Of a stretch of DNA of 64,000 bases, positions 44,369 to 53,270 are shown in pieces; the stretch's first letter is position 1, and the number at the start of each line of letters is the position of its first letter. Origin of the DNA: Verrucomicrobiota bacterium. GTDB taxonomy: Bacteria > Verrucomicrobiota > Verrucomicrobiia > Opitutales > Opitutaceae. The position numbers and the translations under genes were made by a program. Under the pieces are notes generated by a model. It was given only the letters and a program-made list of their open reading frames with translations, did not search any database and was not told the origin of the DNA. The stretch covers positions 62,001 through 126,000 of the forward strand of contig JAQGOP010000018.1 of assembly GCA_028293545.1 (NCBI GenBank), given 5' to 3'.

Positions 44369-44812
44369 ATGTCCGACCGCCTCGCTAGCTTGCGTCACCA
44401 GCGTGCGCTCGTGGAGCAGCAACTTGATTGGCTCGACCAGGAAATCGCCGCGCTCGAAGCGCCGGGCCCGGCCGCAACTCCCGCCAGGGCAATTCCCTCC
44501 TCCGCTTCGCTGCCCACCCCGGCGCCAACTCCGGCCCCGCAGCCCCTGCAATCGCCGCTGTACGCCAAACCCCTCCTCCGGACACCTAAGCCCGCCCCGC
44601 CGGCGATCGATGTCCTCGAGGATTTTCCCGAATACCAAGCCGACCCTGCCAACATGCAGAGCGAGGCGCGCCGCGGCTGCCTGATTTACACCGTGATCGC
44701 TTTCGTCGTGCTCATCCTTGCCATGACCGCGATTTATTTTTTCGCGTACCGCGATCATCCACTGCTCCTCGTTCCCGAACGCGCCGCGCCGACGAGCTCC
44801 CCGGCGAAATAA
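44369..44812 (+). CDS. Hypothetical single-span membrane protein
   Basis: This 147-aa protein starts MSDRLASLRHQRALVEQQ at 44369. An N-terminal coiled-coil-like segment (about 1-30) leads into a Pro/Ala/Thr-rich linker, then DVLEDFPEYQADPANMQSEARRG, one membrane span (about 103-124, GCLIYTVIAFVVLILAMTAIYFF) and a short tail. It is not recognised as a family. It is the first of three genes running into an actin-like protein at 45397. It could help position or anchor that filament (inference from position only). Confidence 0.6.
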   Translation: MSDRLASLRHQRALVEQQLDWLDQEIAALEAPGPAATPARAIPSSASLPTPAPTPAPQPLQSPLYAKPLLRTPKPAPPAIDVLEDFPEYQADPANMQSEARRGCLIYTVIAFVVLILAMTAIYFFAYRDHPLLLVPERAAPTSSPAK

Positions 44813-44846
44813 GGCCCGAAAAAATTCGGAAGGTTTTGCGAACCAG

Positions 44847-45293
44847 TTGGGATGGCTCGGGTCTGGATTGTCAGCTTTGAGTCCCGAGATTCTCTCTTCC
44901 CCCACGGTCGAGTATTCGCCGGTCGGCGAAGTGCGACGCATCATTCGTCGCATCTGCCTGTTGCGTGCCGTGGGTCGCGCCCCGGAAGCCGCTCGCTTGG
45001 AATTGAATGAGCTGGCGTCCGCCTCCGTCCACCTGCCCGGGCTCGGCGGCGAGAGCGTGGAAGCGATTTTCTCCGAAGAAATGTCGCGCGTCACCGACGC
45101 CAGCCTCGTCGCCGAACTGATGGCGCCGCTGCTCGCGCAAAGCCTCGGGCCGCTCCTTCGAACATCGAATGTCGGCTCGACCGCCCCGCCGATCGCGACG
45201 CGGACGCCGAGCGCCGCCCCACCTGCGAACGGCAGCCCTCCGAGCATCGCCGATTTCATCGATGGCATGCTCGCCCAGGAGCGACCCGCCTAG
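44847..45293 (+). CDS. Small hypothetical protein upstream of actin-like gene
   Basis: This 148-aa protein uses a TTG at 44847; later TTG codons near 44868-44877 are alternatives. The start is uncertain. The middle is helical (RRIIRRICLLRAVGRAPEAARLELNELA), followed by a Pro/Ser/Thr-rich linker and PPSIADFIDGMLAQERPA at the end. It is 34 bp after the preceding small membrane protein gene and about 100 bp before the actin-like gene. I recognise no family. The short C-terminal helix could be a binding peptide (speculative). Confidence 0.55.
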   Translation: MGWLGSGLSALSPEILSSPTVEYSPVGEVRRIIRRICLLRAVGRAPEAARLELNELASASVHLPGLGGESVEAIFSEEMSRVTDASLVAELMAPLLAQSLGPLLRTSNVGSTAPPIATRTPSAAPPANGSPPSIADFIDGMLAQERPA

Positions 45294-45396
45294 TTTGCCC
45301 TTTTTCTTTTCCCGTTCTTTTCACTTTTCCCGCTTCAACGACAAGGCCTCCAGCTTCAGCGAACTCTCGTCATCACCTGTAACTCCACTGTTCGTC

Positions 45397-46566
45397 ATGA
45401 GCACTGCCACTGTCGATAAACCCATCATCACCGCCGCGCATATCCCCACCAATGCCGCGGCCACGTCTGCACCCGTCCGTTCACCCAACTCCACCACCCC
45501 GAAAACGAAGACCATCCTGCTTGGCTTCGATTTGGGCACCAACAAGTCATGTGTGCTCGCCGGAGCGGCGGGCACGGCTGACATCACCGTCAGCAAAGTC
45601 GTCCCATCCGTCGTCGGTTACGTCAAAGACGGAATCGTCGACGGCATTGTTGCCGGCAACCGCACCATCCTGTTCGGCGATGACGCGCTCACCAACATGT
45701 TGCACGTCAAGCTGGTCGCGCCTCTCCAGCAGGGCGTCATCCAACATCCCGATGCCGCGCGGGATTTCCTCAAGCACATCCGCAGCCTCGCCGATCCCAG
45801 CGGCCAGGCGGAGATTCGCGCGGTCGTGGGCATGCCCGCCAATGCCGATGAGAAAGCGCGCGACGACATCCGGCGCTGCGCCTACGGGATTTTTGACCGC
45901 ATCCTCCTGATTCCGGAGCCGTTCCTCGCGGCCCTTGGCTATCGTGACGATTCACGGGTCGGCCAGTCCGGGTACATCGACCCGGTCGTCAACGCGCTCT
46001 TCATCGACATCGGTGGAGGCACGAGCGACCTCTGTCTTGTGCAGGGATATTTCCCGACCCGCGAGGACCAGATCAGCATCCCCTTCGCCGGGGACGCGAT
46101 CGACGGCCTGCTCAGCGACGAGCTGGACCGGATTTATCCGAACAACGGCCTGTCGCGCATCAAGGTGCGCGAAATCAAGGAGGCGCATGGCTACGTCGGC
46201 CCGAGTCGAAAACCACTCGAGGTCAAAGTGATCATGGGCGGCAAGGCCCGCAGCCTGGAACTGGGCGACGTCCTCGCACAGTCCGGGAACGCGCTGATCG
46301 ATAAGATTTACCCGGCGCTGACGACGTTGATCCAACGCGCGTCGTCGGACTCGGTGGTCACGCTGCTCCAGAACATCATCGTCACCGGTGGCGGTTCGCA
46401 AATCCGCGGGATCGACACGTTGCTCCAGAAAAAGCTGACGGACGACGGCTATGAAACGCCGAAAGTTCGCCTGGCCGGCCAGGATTACAAACGCTACGTC
46501 GCCCTCGGCGCCCTCAAAGCCGCCCGCGCGGCCCGCGAGAACCAGTGGCAGGTGCTGCTGGGCTGA
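45397..46566 (+). CDS. MreB/MamK-like bacterial actin
   Basis: This 389-aa protein starts MSTATVDKP at 45397. After a Thr/Ala/Ser-rich extension (about 1-38) comes an actin-fold ATPase: phosphate-1 motif LLGFDLGTNKSCVLAG, phosphate-2 LFIDIGGGTSDLCLVQG and adenosine motif NIIVTGGGSQIRGIDTLL. The SVVGYVKDGIVDGIVAGNRTILFGDDAL region is more like MamK-type filaments than like MreB, which lacks this form. It should polymerise with ATP into cytoplasmic filaments. No magnetosome (mam) genes, mreC/D or plasmid par genes are nearby. Two small unknown genes directly upstream may be partners. Confidence 0.8.
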   Translation: MSTATVDKPIITAAHIPTNAAATSAPVRSPNSTTPKTKTILLGFDLGTNKSCVLAGAAGTADITVSKVVPSVVGYVKDGIVDGIVAGNRTILFGDDALTNMLHVKLVAPLQQGVIQHPDAARDFLKHIRSLADPSGQAEIRAVVGMPANADEKARDDIRRCAYGIFDRILLIPEPFLAALGYRDDSRVGQSGYIDPVVNALFIDIGGGTSDLCLVQGYFPTREDQISIPFAGDAIDGLLSDELDRIYPNNGLSRIKVREIKEAHGYVGPSRKPLEVKVIMGGKARSLELGDVLAQSGNALIDKIYPALTTLIQRASSDSVVTLLQNIIVTGGGSQIRGIDTLLQKKLTDDGYETPKVRLAGQDYKRYVALGALKAARAARENQWQVLLG

Positions 46567-46581
46567 CCGGCCGAGGATCGC

Positions 46582-46987
46582 GGATTTCGGAGAGCGGAAA
46601 CCGGATAGTTAATTCCAGCGGGGTGCTCGGGGAAGCCCGGCACTCCGCTTTTTTGTGTGACCGCTGGCGGCTTCGACGCGGGTTGGATCGGCCCTTCAGG
46701 CCTTGGAGATTCTTCGGCCATTACCCAAGGCGTTGCCTTGGGCTACGGCTACCATGCCCCGTCGGGGCGTCGGACAAATCCAATATCCGCATTCCAAATT
46801 CCATCAGACGACCTCCGGCATCAGAAATCCGCAATCCCGACTCTGAAGGCCCCAGATCGTTCCAACCAATCCGGTTTCCACTCCGCAATTCGAAGTCCGC
46901 AATCCCTCAGGCCCATCCGGTTTCCGGTATCCACACTCCGAAATCGGCAATTCCCCCGGCCTATCCGGTTTCCGCAATCCGAAATCC
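46582..46987. repeat. Long inverted-repeat element with internal direct repeats
   Basis: Arms 46582-46608 and 46961-46987 are 27-bp reverse complements with two mismatches (GGATTTCGG...CCGGATAG). Inside are three direct repeats of ATCCGGTTTCC at 46869, 46915 and 46963 (46-48 bp apart). There are also perfect small hairpins: CCCAAGG-CGTTG-CCTTGGG (46724-46742), GGCC-CTTCA-GGCC (46690-46702) and a GCCCCG/CGGGGC palindrome (46756-46768). It covers the 429-bp gap between the actin-like gene and pheA. No gene is evident. Confidence 0.8.
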
Positions 46988-46995
46988 GAAATCGT

Positions 46996-48075
46996 TTAGC
47001 TTGCCGCCGGATAGCTCCCCAGCCACTTCACGAAGGGGCAAAACTTCTGCAGCTCGGCCAAGGCTTCCTTCATCGACGGATCATCGTAGTGGCCGGAGAC
47101 ATCGATGAAGAAATAATAATCCCATGGGCGCTTCTTGCTCGGGCGCGATTCGATCTTCGAAAGATTGATCCCGCGCTCAGCCAGGGGCATCAGCATTTTC
47201 AAGAGCGAACCCGAGTGTGACGCCGCGGCATCGCCCAGCGAAATTGCGAAACTCGTGATATCCTTGCCGCCGCCCACCGCTCCGGACGGCTTTTTCCCCA
47301 GCACGAAAAAACGCGTGGTGTTGTCCGCCTTGTCCTGGATGTTCTTCACGACCACCGGCACGCCATACGTCACCGCCGCCAGTTCGCTCGCCACCGCCGC
47401 GGATCCCGTTTCCTCCTTCGCAATCTGCACCGCCCGCGCCGTGCTCGGGGCATCGATCAGCTGGGCGTGCGGCAGATGCCGCTGCAGCCAATGCCGGCAC
47501 TGCGCGAGCGCCTGGTCCTTCGAGTAGACGCGCTCAATTTTTTCCAGCGGCGATGCCGAGATCAGCGAATGCGTGATCTCCAGGTAAATCTGGGCGACGA
47601 CCTTCAGGTCCGACTCGACGAAGAGGTCGAGCGCGTCGCGCACCGAGCCCTCGGTGGAATTCTCAATCGGGATCACTGCGTAGTCGGCCTCACCCTTCTC
47701 CACCGCCGTGAAAATATCGCCGATGTTCGCCATCGCGTGGTAGTCCACGCTCGCGCCGAATTTCTTCATCGCCGCCATGTGCGTGTTTGTGGCCTCGGGC
47801 CCGAGGTACGCGATCAGGAGAGGCTTTTCCAACGCGATCGCCGCCGACATGATCTCGCGGTAAATCGCGCGCAGCGCCTCGTTCTTGATCGGCCCCTCGT
47901 TCTGCGAGGAAACCTTGCGCAGCACCGCTTCCTCGCGCTCGGCGACGTAGATCTGGCCGCCCTGGCTCCGCTTCACCTTGCCGATTTCGGCGGCGAGCTT
48001 CAGGCGCTGGTTGAGGACGTCGACCAGCTGACGATCCAGCTGGTCGATCTTTTCGCGAATCGGGCCGAGGTCCAT
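46996..48075 (-). CDS. pheA: Bifunctional chorismate mutase/prephenate dehydratase
   Basis: This 359-aa protein has an AroQ chorismate mutase domain (about 1-85: IREKIDQLDRQLVDVLNQRLKLAAEIGKVK) and a prephenate dehydratase domain (IAYLGPEATNTHMAA, IPIENSTEGSVRDALDLF, KADNTTRFFVLGKK). The C-terminal ACT domain has ESRPSKKRPWDYYFFID, where the ESRP motif binds phenylalanine. It makes phenylpyruvate for phenylalanine and should be feedback inhibited. It lies 1 bp after scpB on the same strand. Confidence 0.95.
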   Translation of the reverse strand: MDLGPIREKIDQLDRQLVDVLNQRLKLAAEIGKVKRSQGGQIYVAEREEAVLRKVSSQNEGPIKNEALRAIYREIMSAAIALEKPLLIAYLGPEATNTHMAAMKKFGASVDYHAMANIGDIFTAVEKGEADYAVIPIENSTEGSVRDALDLFVESDLKVVAQIYLEITHSLISASPLEKIERVYSKDQALAQCRHWLQRHLPHAQLIDAPSTARAVQIAKEETGSAAVASELAAVTYGVPVVVKNIQDKADNTTRFFVLGKKPSGAVGGGKDITSFAISLGDAAASHSGSLLKMLMPLAERGINLSKIESRPSKKRPWDYYFFIDVSGHYDDPSMKEALAELQKFCPFVKWLGSYPAAS

Positions 48076-48076
48076 A

Positions 48077-48904
48077 TCAGGCTTGGGCGGGGGTTTCCGC
48101 CACCGTCTCGGCTGCGTTCTCGAGCGGAAGTTGCTCGTCGGAGAGCCCCATGTCGGTGTCGCTCAACTTCGCGGGATTCATCGCGCTTTGGAGCCATTCG
48201 TCGATCTGGCGCGCGGAGAGCACGTCCGAGGCCGGAAGCTCGTCGAGGGATTTCACGCCCACGAATTCCAGGAACCGGTCGGTCGTGCCGTACTGGATCG
48301 GGCGACCGGGCAAATCGGCGCGGCCCACGACGTAAATCAATTCGCGTTCGAGGAGCTTGTTGACGCCGGCCTCGGCGGAAACACCGCGAATGGTTTCGAT
48401 TTCGCCGCGCGTGACCGGTTGCCGATAGGCCACGATCGCGAGGGTTTCGACGGAGGATTGGCTAAGCTTCACCGGTGGCGGCTCCGCCCGAAGGATTCGC
48501 ACCCAGCGCGCGAAGCGAGGATGCGTCACGATGCGGTAGCCGCTCGAGCCCTCGATCAGCAGCAGGCTGTCGTCCGTCGCGCGCATCTCCGCGGCGATCT
48601 CGTCCACTGTCTCGCGGATCTGCGTCGCCGTGATGAGCGAAGGCACATCCTGGTAAAGTTCGGCATCCTGCGGCGCCTCGGCGATGACTTCGGGCACTTC
48701 CTCGGTCGCTGGCGTTGCTTCAGGCGCCGGCGCCGCGTCGGCCGGAGCCGGCGTCGACGGGGCCTCGTTTTCCGCCGCGTCGACCAGCGGGAGGGAATCC
48801 TGCTCATGGAAGCGCGTGAAGGCGGCTTGGATGTCCTTGATCGCGAGCGGCTGGCTCGAGGAGAGCAGCAGTGCCTTGAGCACTTTTTTCAGGTTGAAGG
48901 CCAT
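48077..48904 (-). CDS. scpB: Segregation and condensation protein B
   Basis: At 275 aa this is longer than most ScpB (about 180-220). The N-terminal winged helix (MAFNLKKVLKALLLSSSQPLAIKDIQAAF) is interrupted by an Ala/Pro/Glu-rich insertion (about residues 43-80). The second winged helix (LSQSSVETLAIVAYRQPVTRGEIETIRGVSAEAGVNKLLERELIYVVGRADLPGRPIQYGTTDRFLEFVGVKSLDELP) is well conserved. With ScpA and SMC it forms the condensin-like complex; scpA is not in the window. It is followed directly by pheA. Confidence 0.92.
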   Translation of the reverse strand: MAFNLKKVLKALLLSSSQPLAIKDIQAAFTRFHEQDSLPLVDAAENEAPSTPAPADAAPAPEATPATEEVPEVIAEAPQDAELYQDVPSLITATQIRETVDEIAAEMRATDDSLLLIEGSSGYRIVTHPRFARWVRILRAEPPPVKLSQSSVETLAIVAYRQPVTRGEIETIRGVSAEAGVNKLLERELIYVVGRADLPGRPIQYGTTDRFLEFVGVKSLDELPASDVLSARQIDEWLQSAMNPAKLSDTDMGLSDEQLPLENAAETVAETPAQA

Positions 48905-49052
48905 GGGGAGTCGAGGTCAGTGAATGCGCCGCCGCGGAAGTGAAGCAATCTCGTTCTTTGTGAAGCACAGAATGCCCACGCTCCCCCAACTGCATTGACC
49001 TGAGGCCACCCACAGAAACAAATCTCGGAGTCGCGACAAAATCGCTCTCGCC

Positions 49053-49304
49053 ATGCCCCTTCCGAAAGAAACCGCCTGGTTCCCCGCGAAAAAATACGGC
49101 TTCGGCTGGGGCGTTCCCCGTCGGTGGCAGGGCGTGTTCGTCCTGCTGGGCTACGTGGGGACGTTGATTGCTGGCACGCGTTTGATCGGGAAAGGCCCAG
49201 CTTATTACCTTGGTTTCGTCATCGTGGCGTCAGTTCTCCTGTTTCTCACCTGTTGGTGGAAAGGTGAACGCCCTCGGTGGCGCTGGGGCGAAGACGAACG
49301 ATAG
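49053..49304 (+). CDS. Small two-span membrane protein
   Basis: This 83-aa protein starts MPLPKETAWFPAKKYGFGWGVPRRW. Two hydrophobic segments (about 28-45 and 49-67) follow, and a Trp/Arg-rich tail ends the protein. It is not a named family. The start is preceded by pyrimidine-rich sequence (CTCGCC). It stands alone between scpB (divergent) and ilvD. Confidence 0.65.
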   Translation: MPLPKETAWFPAKKYGFGWGVPRRWQGVFVLLGYVGTLIAGTRLIGKGPAYYLGFVIVASVLLFLTCWWKGERPRWRWGEDER

Positions 49305-49511
49305 TCCTGGAGCACGAGACGAGTCCGGCCGCTAGATAGATTAGATGACGGGATCGGCGATGCCCGTTTGCCTGAGTCGAACTCCGGATTCTTGTCACAG
49401 GGACCCACGGAGAGAGGGATTGAGATTACAGGGCAAGGCAGCGGTTCGTGGCTACCGGCGGCCTTCGAACACGAAGCTTGCCCGGCCATGCGCCGTTTGG
49501 CATCGGTTCAG

Positions 49512-51218
49512 ATGCCTATGAGTTCCACCCCTGATTCGACCCGCAAATTTTCTTCCATCGTGCTCGACGGTCCCAGCCGAGCCGGTGCCCGTTCCATGCT
49601 CCGCCCGGTCGGATTCACCGAGGAGGATTTCAAGAAACCCGTCATCGGCATCGCTTCGACCTGGAGCATGGTCACGCCCTGTAACATGCACATCGACCAG
49701 CTCGCGCGGGAAGCCGAAGCCGGCGCAAATGCCGCGGGCGGCAAGGCCGTGATCTTCGGCACCATCACCGTTTCGGACGGCATCAGCATGGGCACGCCCG
49801 GCATGCGTTACTCGCTTGTTTCGCGCGAGGTCATCGCCGACTCGATTGAAACCGTCGTCGGCGCCGAGGGTTTCGATGCCCTCGTCACCATCGGCGGCTG
49901 CGACAAGAACATGCCCGCCTGCGCGATGGCGATGGCCCGCCTCAATCGTCCGAGCGTGTTCGTCTACGGCGGCACCATCCTCCCCGGCATCCATCCTGAA
50001 TCCAAAAAAGAGTGCGACGTCGTGTCCGTTTACGAAGCGATTGGCCAGCACGCCGCGGGCAAAGTCGATGACGCCGGGCTGCAGAAAATCGAAAACTGTG
50101 CCGTCCCTGGTCCCGGATCCTGCGGCGGCATGTACACGGCCAATACCATGGCTTCCGCCATCGAAGCTCTCGGGCTTAGCCTGCCCAACAGCTCCGCGCA
50201 GATCGCCATCGGTTCGGAGAAACGCGAGGACTGTCGCCGGGCCGGCGAAGCCACGCTCGCGATCCTGAAGGCCAATATTCGGCCGCGCGACATCATGACG
50301 AAGAAGGCCTTCGAGAACGCCATCACCGTCGCCATCGCGCTCGGCGGCTCCACCAACGCCGTCCTTCACCTCCTCGCCATCGCCCACTCCGCGGAGGTGA
50401 AACTTTCGATCGATGACTTCACCCGGATCGGGAAAAAAGTCCCAGTACTCGCCGACCTCAAGCCCTCCGGCAAATACGGCATGGCGCATCTCTCGCGCAT
50501 TGGCGGACTGCCTCCGCTCATGAAAATGTTACTCGATGCCGGCTTGCTCCACGGCGATTGCCTCACCGTCACGGGAAAAACCATCGCGGAAAACCTGAAG
50601 GACGTCGGCCCATACCCGGCCAACCAGGACGTCGTGCGTCCGTTCTCCAACCCGATCAAACCGGACAGCCACCTTCGCATTCTCTACGGCAACCTCGCAC
50701 CGGAAGGCGCCGTGGCCAAGATCACGGGCAAGGAAGGCCTCCTGTTCACCGGCCGGGCCATCACCTTCGAGTCCGAGGAAACCGCGCTCGAAGCCGTGCT
50801 CAATGGCCGCGTGAAGGCCGGCCACGTCATGGTCATCCGCAACGAAGGCCCGCGCGGCGGCCCGGGCATGCGTGAAATGCTTTCCCCGACCAGCGCGATC
50901 ATGGGCAAAGGACTCGGCAAGGACGTCGCGCTCATCACCGACGGGCGTTTCTCCGGCGGCAGCCACGGATTCGTCGTGGGGCACATCACCCCCGAGGCGT
51001 TCAACGGCGGACCCATCGCCCTCGTGAAAAACGGGGACACCATCACGATCGACGCCGTCAAAAACGAACTCACGCTCGGCCTGCCCGCCAAGGAAATCGC
51101 CGCGCGCAAGAAAGCGTGGAAGCCCAGGAAATCCAAAACCACGCGCGGCGTCCTCGCCAAGTACGCCAAGCTCGTCACCAGCGCCTCCGAGGGCGCCGTC
51201 ACCGACAAGGGCCTGTGA
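49512..51218 (+). CDS. ilvD: Dihydroxy-acid dehydratase
   Basis: This protein is 568 aa from [15 protein letters not shown] at 49512 (Met at 49518 also possible). The Fe-S cluster cysteines lie in [18 protein letters not shown] and [14 protein letters not shown]. The C-terminal [25 protein letters not shown] and [22 protein letters not shown] are family signatures. It dehydrates dihydroxy acids in the branched-chain amino acid pathway (valine, isoleucine, leucine precursors). A long upstream in-frame extension with no family similarity is rejected as leader. Confidence 0.95.
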   Translation: MPMSSTPDSTRKFSSIVLDGPSRAGARSMLRPVGFTEEDFKKPVIGIASTWSMVTPCNMHIDQLAREAEAGANAAGGKAVIFGTITVSDGISMGTPGMRYSLVSREVIADSIETVVGAEGFDALVTIGGCDKNMPACAMAMARLNRPSVFVYGGTILPGIHPESKKECDVVSVYEAIGQHAAGKVDDAGLQKIENCAVPGPGSCGGMYTANTMASAIEALGLSLPNSSAQIAIGSEKREDCRRAGEATLAILKANIRPRDIMTKKAFENAITVAIALGGSTNAVLHLLAIAHSAEVKLSIDDFTRIGKKVPVLADLKPSGKYGMAHLSRIGGLPPLMKMLLDAGLLHGDCLTVTGKTIAENLKDVGPYPANQDVVRPFSNPIKPDSHLRILYGNLAPEGAVAKITGKEGLLFTGRAITFESEETALEAVLNGRVKAGHVMVIRNEGPRGGPGMREMLSPTSAIMGKGLGKDVALITDGRFSGGSHGFVVGHITPEAFNGGPIALVKNGDTITIDAVKNELTLGLPAKEIAARKKAWKPRKSKTTRGVLAKYAKLVTSASEGAVTDKGL

Positions 51219-51283
51219 GTTTCACCCCGATGAACCCGAATTCGAAATCAAGCAGTACCCTGGATTCCAAATCCTGAAGTTTT

Positions 51284-51306
51284 GATTCGTGTCCATTCGC
51301 GGTTAA
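51284..51306 (+). repeat. Family F half-element
   Basis: GATTCGTGTCCATTCGCGG... is the reverse complement type of the AACCACGAATGGACAC motif that frames 59213-59329. Only one arm is present, 64 bp before pgi. Confidence 0.5.
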
Positions 51307-51370
51307 GCACCGCGGCCCGGCAGTCCGCCCCTTCGCCCTCGCCCGTCGTCCCTCGTAAATCCCCTCCCCC

Positions 51371-52954
51371 ATGAACTGGTCCCGCTTCAAATCGCACTTC
51401 TACCAAAACGCGGACCTCGGGGTCGCGCTTGATATCAGCCGCATTCCCTTTCCCGATTCGTTCCTCGCGGAAAAGGAACCGGCGATGCAGCAGGCGTTCA
51501 CCGACATGGCGGCCTTGGAAAAAGGCGCGATCGCGAATCCGGACGAAAAACGCATGGTGGGACATTACTGGCTTCGCGCTCCCGAACTCGCGCCCACTCC
51601 GGAACTGGCCCGGGAGATCTCTTCGACCCTCGAATCCATCAAGGGCTTCGCCGCCCAGGTCCACGCGGGCGAAGTTGCCGGGCCCAAGGGAAAATTCAAG
51701 CAGCTCCTCGTGATCGGCATCGGCGGGTCAGCCCTCGGGCCGCAGTTCGTGGCGCACGCGCTGGGCAATCCGAGGAAAGATAAGCTCGCCGTCGCGTTCT
51801 TCGACAACACCGATCCCGACGGCATCGACTACGTGCTCGCGGAACTCCGCGGACAGCTCGCGAAGACCATCGTCGTCGTGATCTCCAAGTCCGGGGGCAC
51901 CGCGGAAACGCGCAACGGCATGCTCGAGGCAATCGCGGCGTTCAAGGCCGCCGGCCTCGACCACGCCAAGCACTTCGTCGCCATCACGGGCGCCAGCTCG
52001 AAGCTCGACGCCACCGCAATTAGCGAAGGCTGGCTCGCGCGTTTCCCGATGTGGGATTGGGTCGGCGGCCGGACCTCCGAACTCTGCGCGGTGGGCCTGC
52101 TCCCGGCCGCGCTCCAAGGACTCGACATCCAAGGAATGCTCGACGGCGCCGCGGCCATGGACGTCGTCACACGCTCCACGGCGACCGCGCAAAATCCCGC
52201 CGCCCTGCTCGCCCTGATGTGGTTTTACGCGACCAGTGGACGCGGTGCGAAGGACATGGTCGTGCTGCCTTACAAGGACCGCCTGCTCCTGTTTTCGCGT
52301 TACCTCCAGCAACTCGTCATGGAGTCGCTCGGCAAGGAGCACGATCTCAAGGGCAACGTCGTCAACCAAGGCATCGCGGTCTATGGCAACAAGGGCTCGA
52401 CCGACCAGCACGCCTACGTCCAGCAACTGCGCGACGGCGTGAATAATTTCTTCATCACCTTCATCGAGGTGTTGAAAGACCGGGACGCGAGGACTTCACT
52501 GGAAGTAGAGCCCGGCATCACCGCCGGCGATTACCTGCAGGGTTTTTATCTCGGGACCCGCGATGCGCTCAGCGAAAAGGACCGGCATTCCGTCACGATC
52601 ACGCTTCCCGATGTTTCCCCGCGCACGATCGGGATGCTCATCGCCCTCTACGAGCGCGTCGTGGGCCTCTATGCGTCGCTCATCGGGATCAACGCCTACC
52701 ATCAACCCGGCGTCGAAGCGGGCAAGAAGGCGGCCGGTGGGGTCATTGCCCTCAAGCTGAAGATCGCCGCCGCGCTGAAAGCCTCGCCGGGTAAAGCGGT
52801 TACCGCCGAGGAACTCGCCGCTGGCATCGGCGCCGCCGAGCAATCCGAACTGGTGTTCAAGATTCTCGAGCACCTCGCCGCGAACAAGCACACCGGGGTC
52901 AAGAAACGCGCCCGCACGCCTTGGTTTCAATCGCGGTACTCCTCCAAGGGCTGA
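51371..52954 (+). CDS. pgi: Glucose-6-phosphate isomerase
   Basis: This 527-aa protein interconverts glucose-6-phosphate and fructose-6-phosphate in glycolysis. The sugar-phosphate isomerase domains show [69 protein letters not shown] and [16 protein letters not shown] (the last includes the lysine and His region). The order matches the bacterial SIS-type Pgi. The start ATG is preceded by a run of C residues (CTCCCCC), not a purine-rich ribosome-binding site. Confidence 0.96.
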   Translation: MNWSRFKSHFYQNADLGVALDISRIPFPDSFLAEKEPAMQQAFTDMAALEKGAIANPDEKRMVGHYWLRAPELAPTPELAREISSTLESIKGFAAQVHAGEVAGPKGKFKQLLVIGIGGSALGPQFVAHALGNPRKDKLAVAFFDNTDPDGIDYVLAELRGQLAKTIVVVISKSGGTAETRNGMLEAIAAFKAAGLDHAKHFVAITGASSKLDATAISEGWLARFPMWDWVGGRTSELCAVGLLPAALQGLDIQGMLDGAAAMDVVTRSTATAQNPAALLALMWFYATSGRGAKDMVVLPYKDRLLLFSRYLQQLVMESLGKEHDLKGNVVNQGIAVYGNKGSTDQHAYVQQLRDGVNNFFITFIEVLKDRDARTSLEVEPGITAGDYLQGFYLGTRDALSEKDRHSVTITLPDVSPRTIGMLIALYERVVGLYASLIGINAYHQPGVEAGKKAAGGVIALKLKIAAALKASPGKAVTAEELAAGIGAAEQSELVFKILEHLAANKHTGVKKRARTPWFQSRYSSKG

Positions 52955-53027
52955 CCGGTTCCGCCGCCGCGCTGATTCTGCCGGAACCTCGGCCAAGCCT
53001 GCGGTTCTCACGAATCCGCTTGGCGTC

Positions 53028-53055
53028 TTGCACCTGAACCATTCACCCGTATTAA
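53028..53055 (+). promoter_or_regulatory. Candidate promoter for small lipoprotein
   Basis: TTGCAC and TATTAA are 16 bp apart. The -10 box lies only about 10 bp before the lipoprotein ATG at 53066, so the transcript would be nearly leaderless. This is tentative. Confidence 0.3.
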
Positions 53056-53065
53056 AACCTCCAGC

Positions 53066-53224
53066 ATGACCTCGTTCAAAAGATCCCTTTTCGCCCTGCT
53101 GCTCCTGGCCTTTGGCGCACTGCTCGGCGGCTGCACCAACAAGACCGAGAAGGACAGCTCGATCCCGTGGAGCCGCCCCGCCGATTGGGAAGGCCAGATT
53201 CCCGGCATGGGCGGCGGCCGCTAA
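53066..53224 (+). CDS. Small predicted lipoprotein (52 aa)
   Basis: Reading from ATG 53066 gives MTSFKRSLFALLLLAFGAL, then the lipobox LGGC with Cys23, and a short mature part TNKTEKDSSIPWSRPADWEGQIPGMGGGR ending at TAA. It has a good signal peptide of the lipoprotein type. A strong terminator follows within 20 bp, and a candidate promoter precedes it, so it looks like its own transcript. Function unknown; a 29-residue mature lipoprotein could be an envelope-associated or regulatory peptide. Confidence 0.72.
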   Translation: MTSFKRSLFALLLLAFGALLGGCTNKTEKDSSIPWSRPADWEGQIPGMGGGR

Positions 53225-53241
53225 TCCCGCGCATCCCTTCC

Positions 53242-53270
53242 AAAAATCCGGCTTCGGCCGGATTTTTTTT
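53242..53270 (+). terminator. Intrinsic terminator, directly abutting rsmI start
   Basis: AAAAATCCGGC (53242-53252) pairs with GCCGGATTTTT (53257-53267) around TTCG, running into a T tract to 53270. The rsmI ATG begins at 53271, the very next base. It should end the lipoprotein transcript. It leaves no space for a ribosome-binding site for rsmI. Confidence 0.9.

Noticed and set aside
46657-47220. 187-codon frame in the actin-pheA gap
   Set aside because: It is composed of the repeat DNA (PIRFP repeats of the encoded product) and runs antisense into pheA; no independent support.
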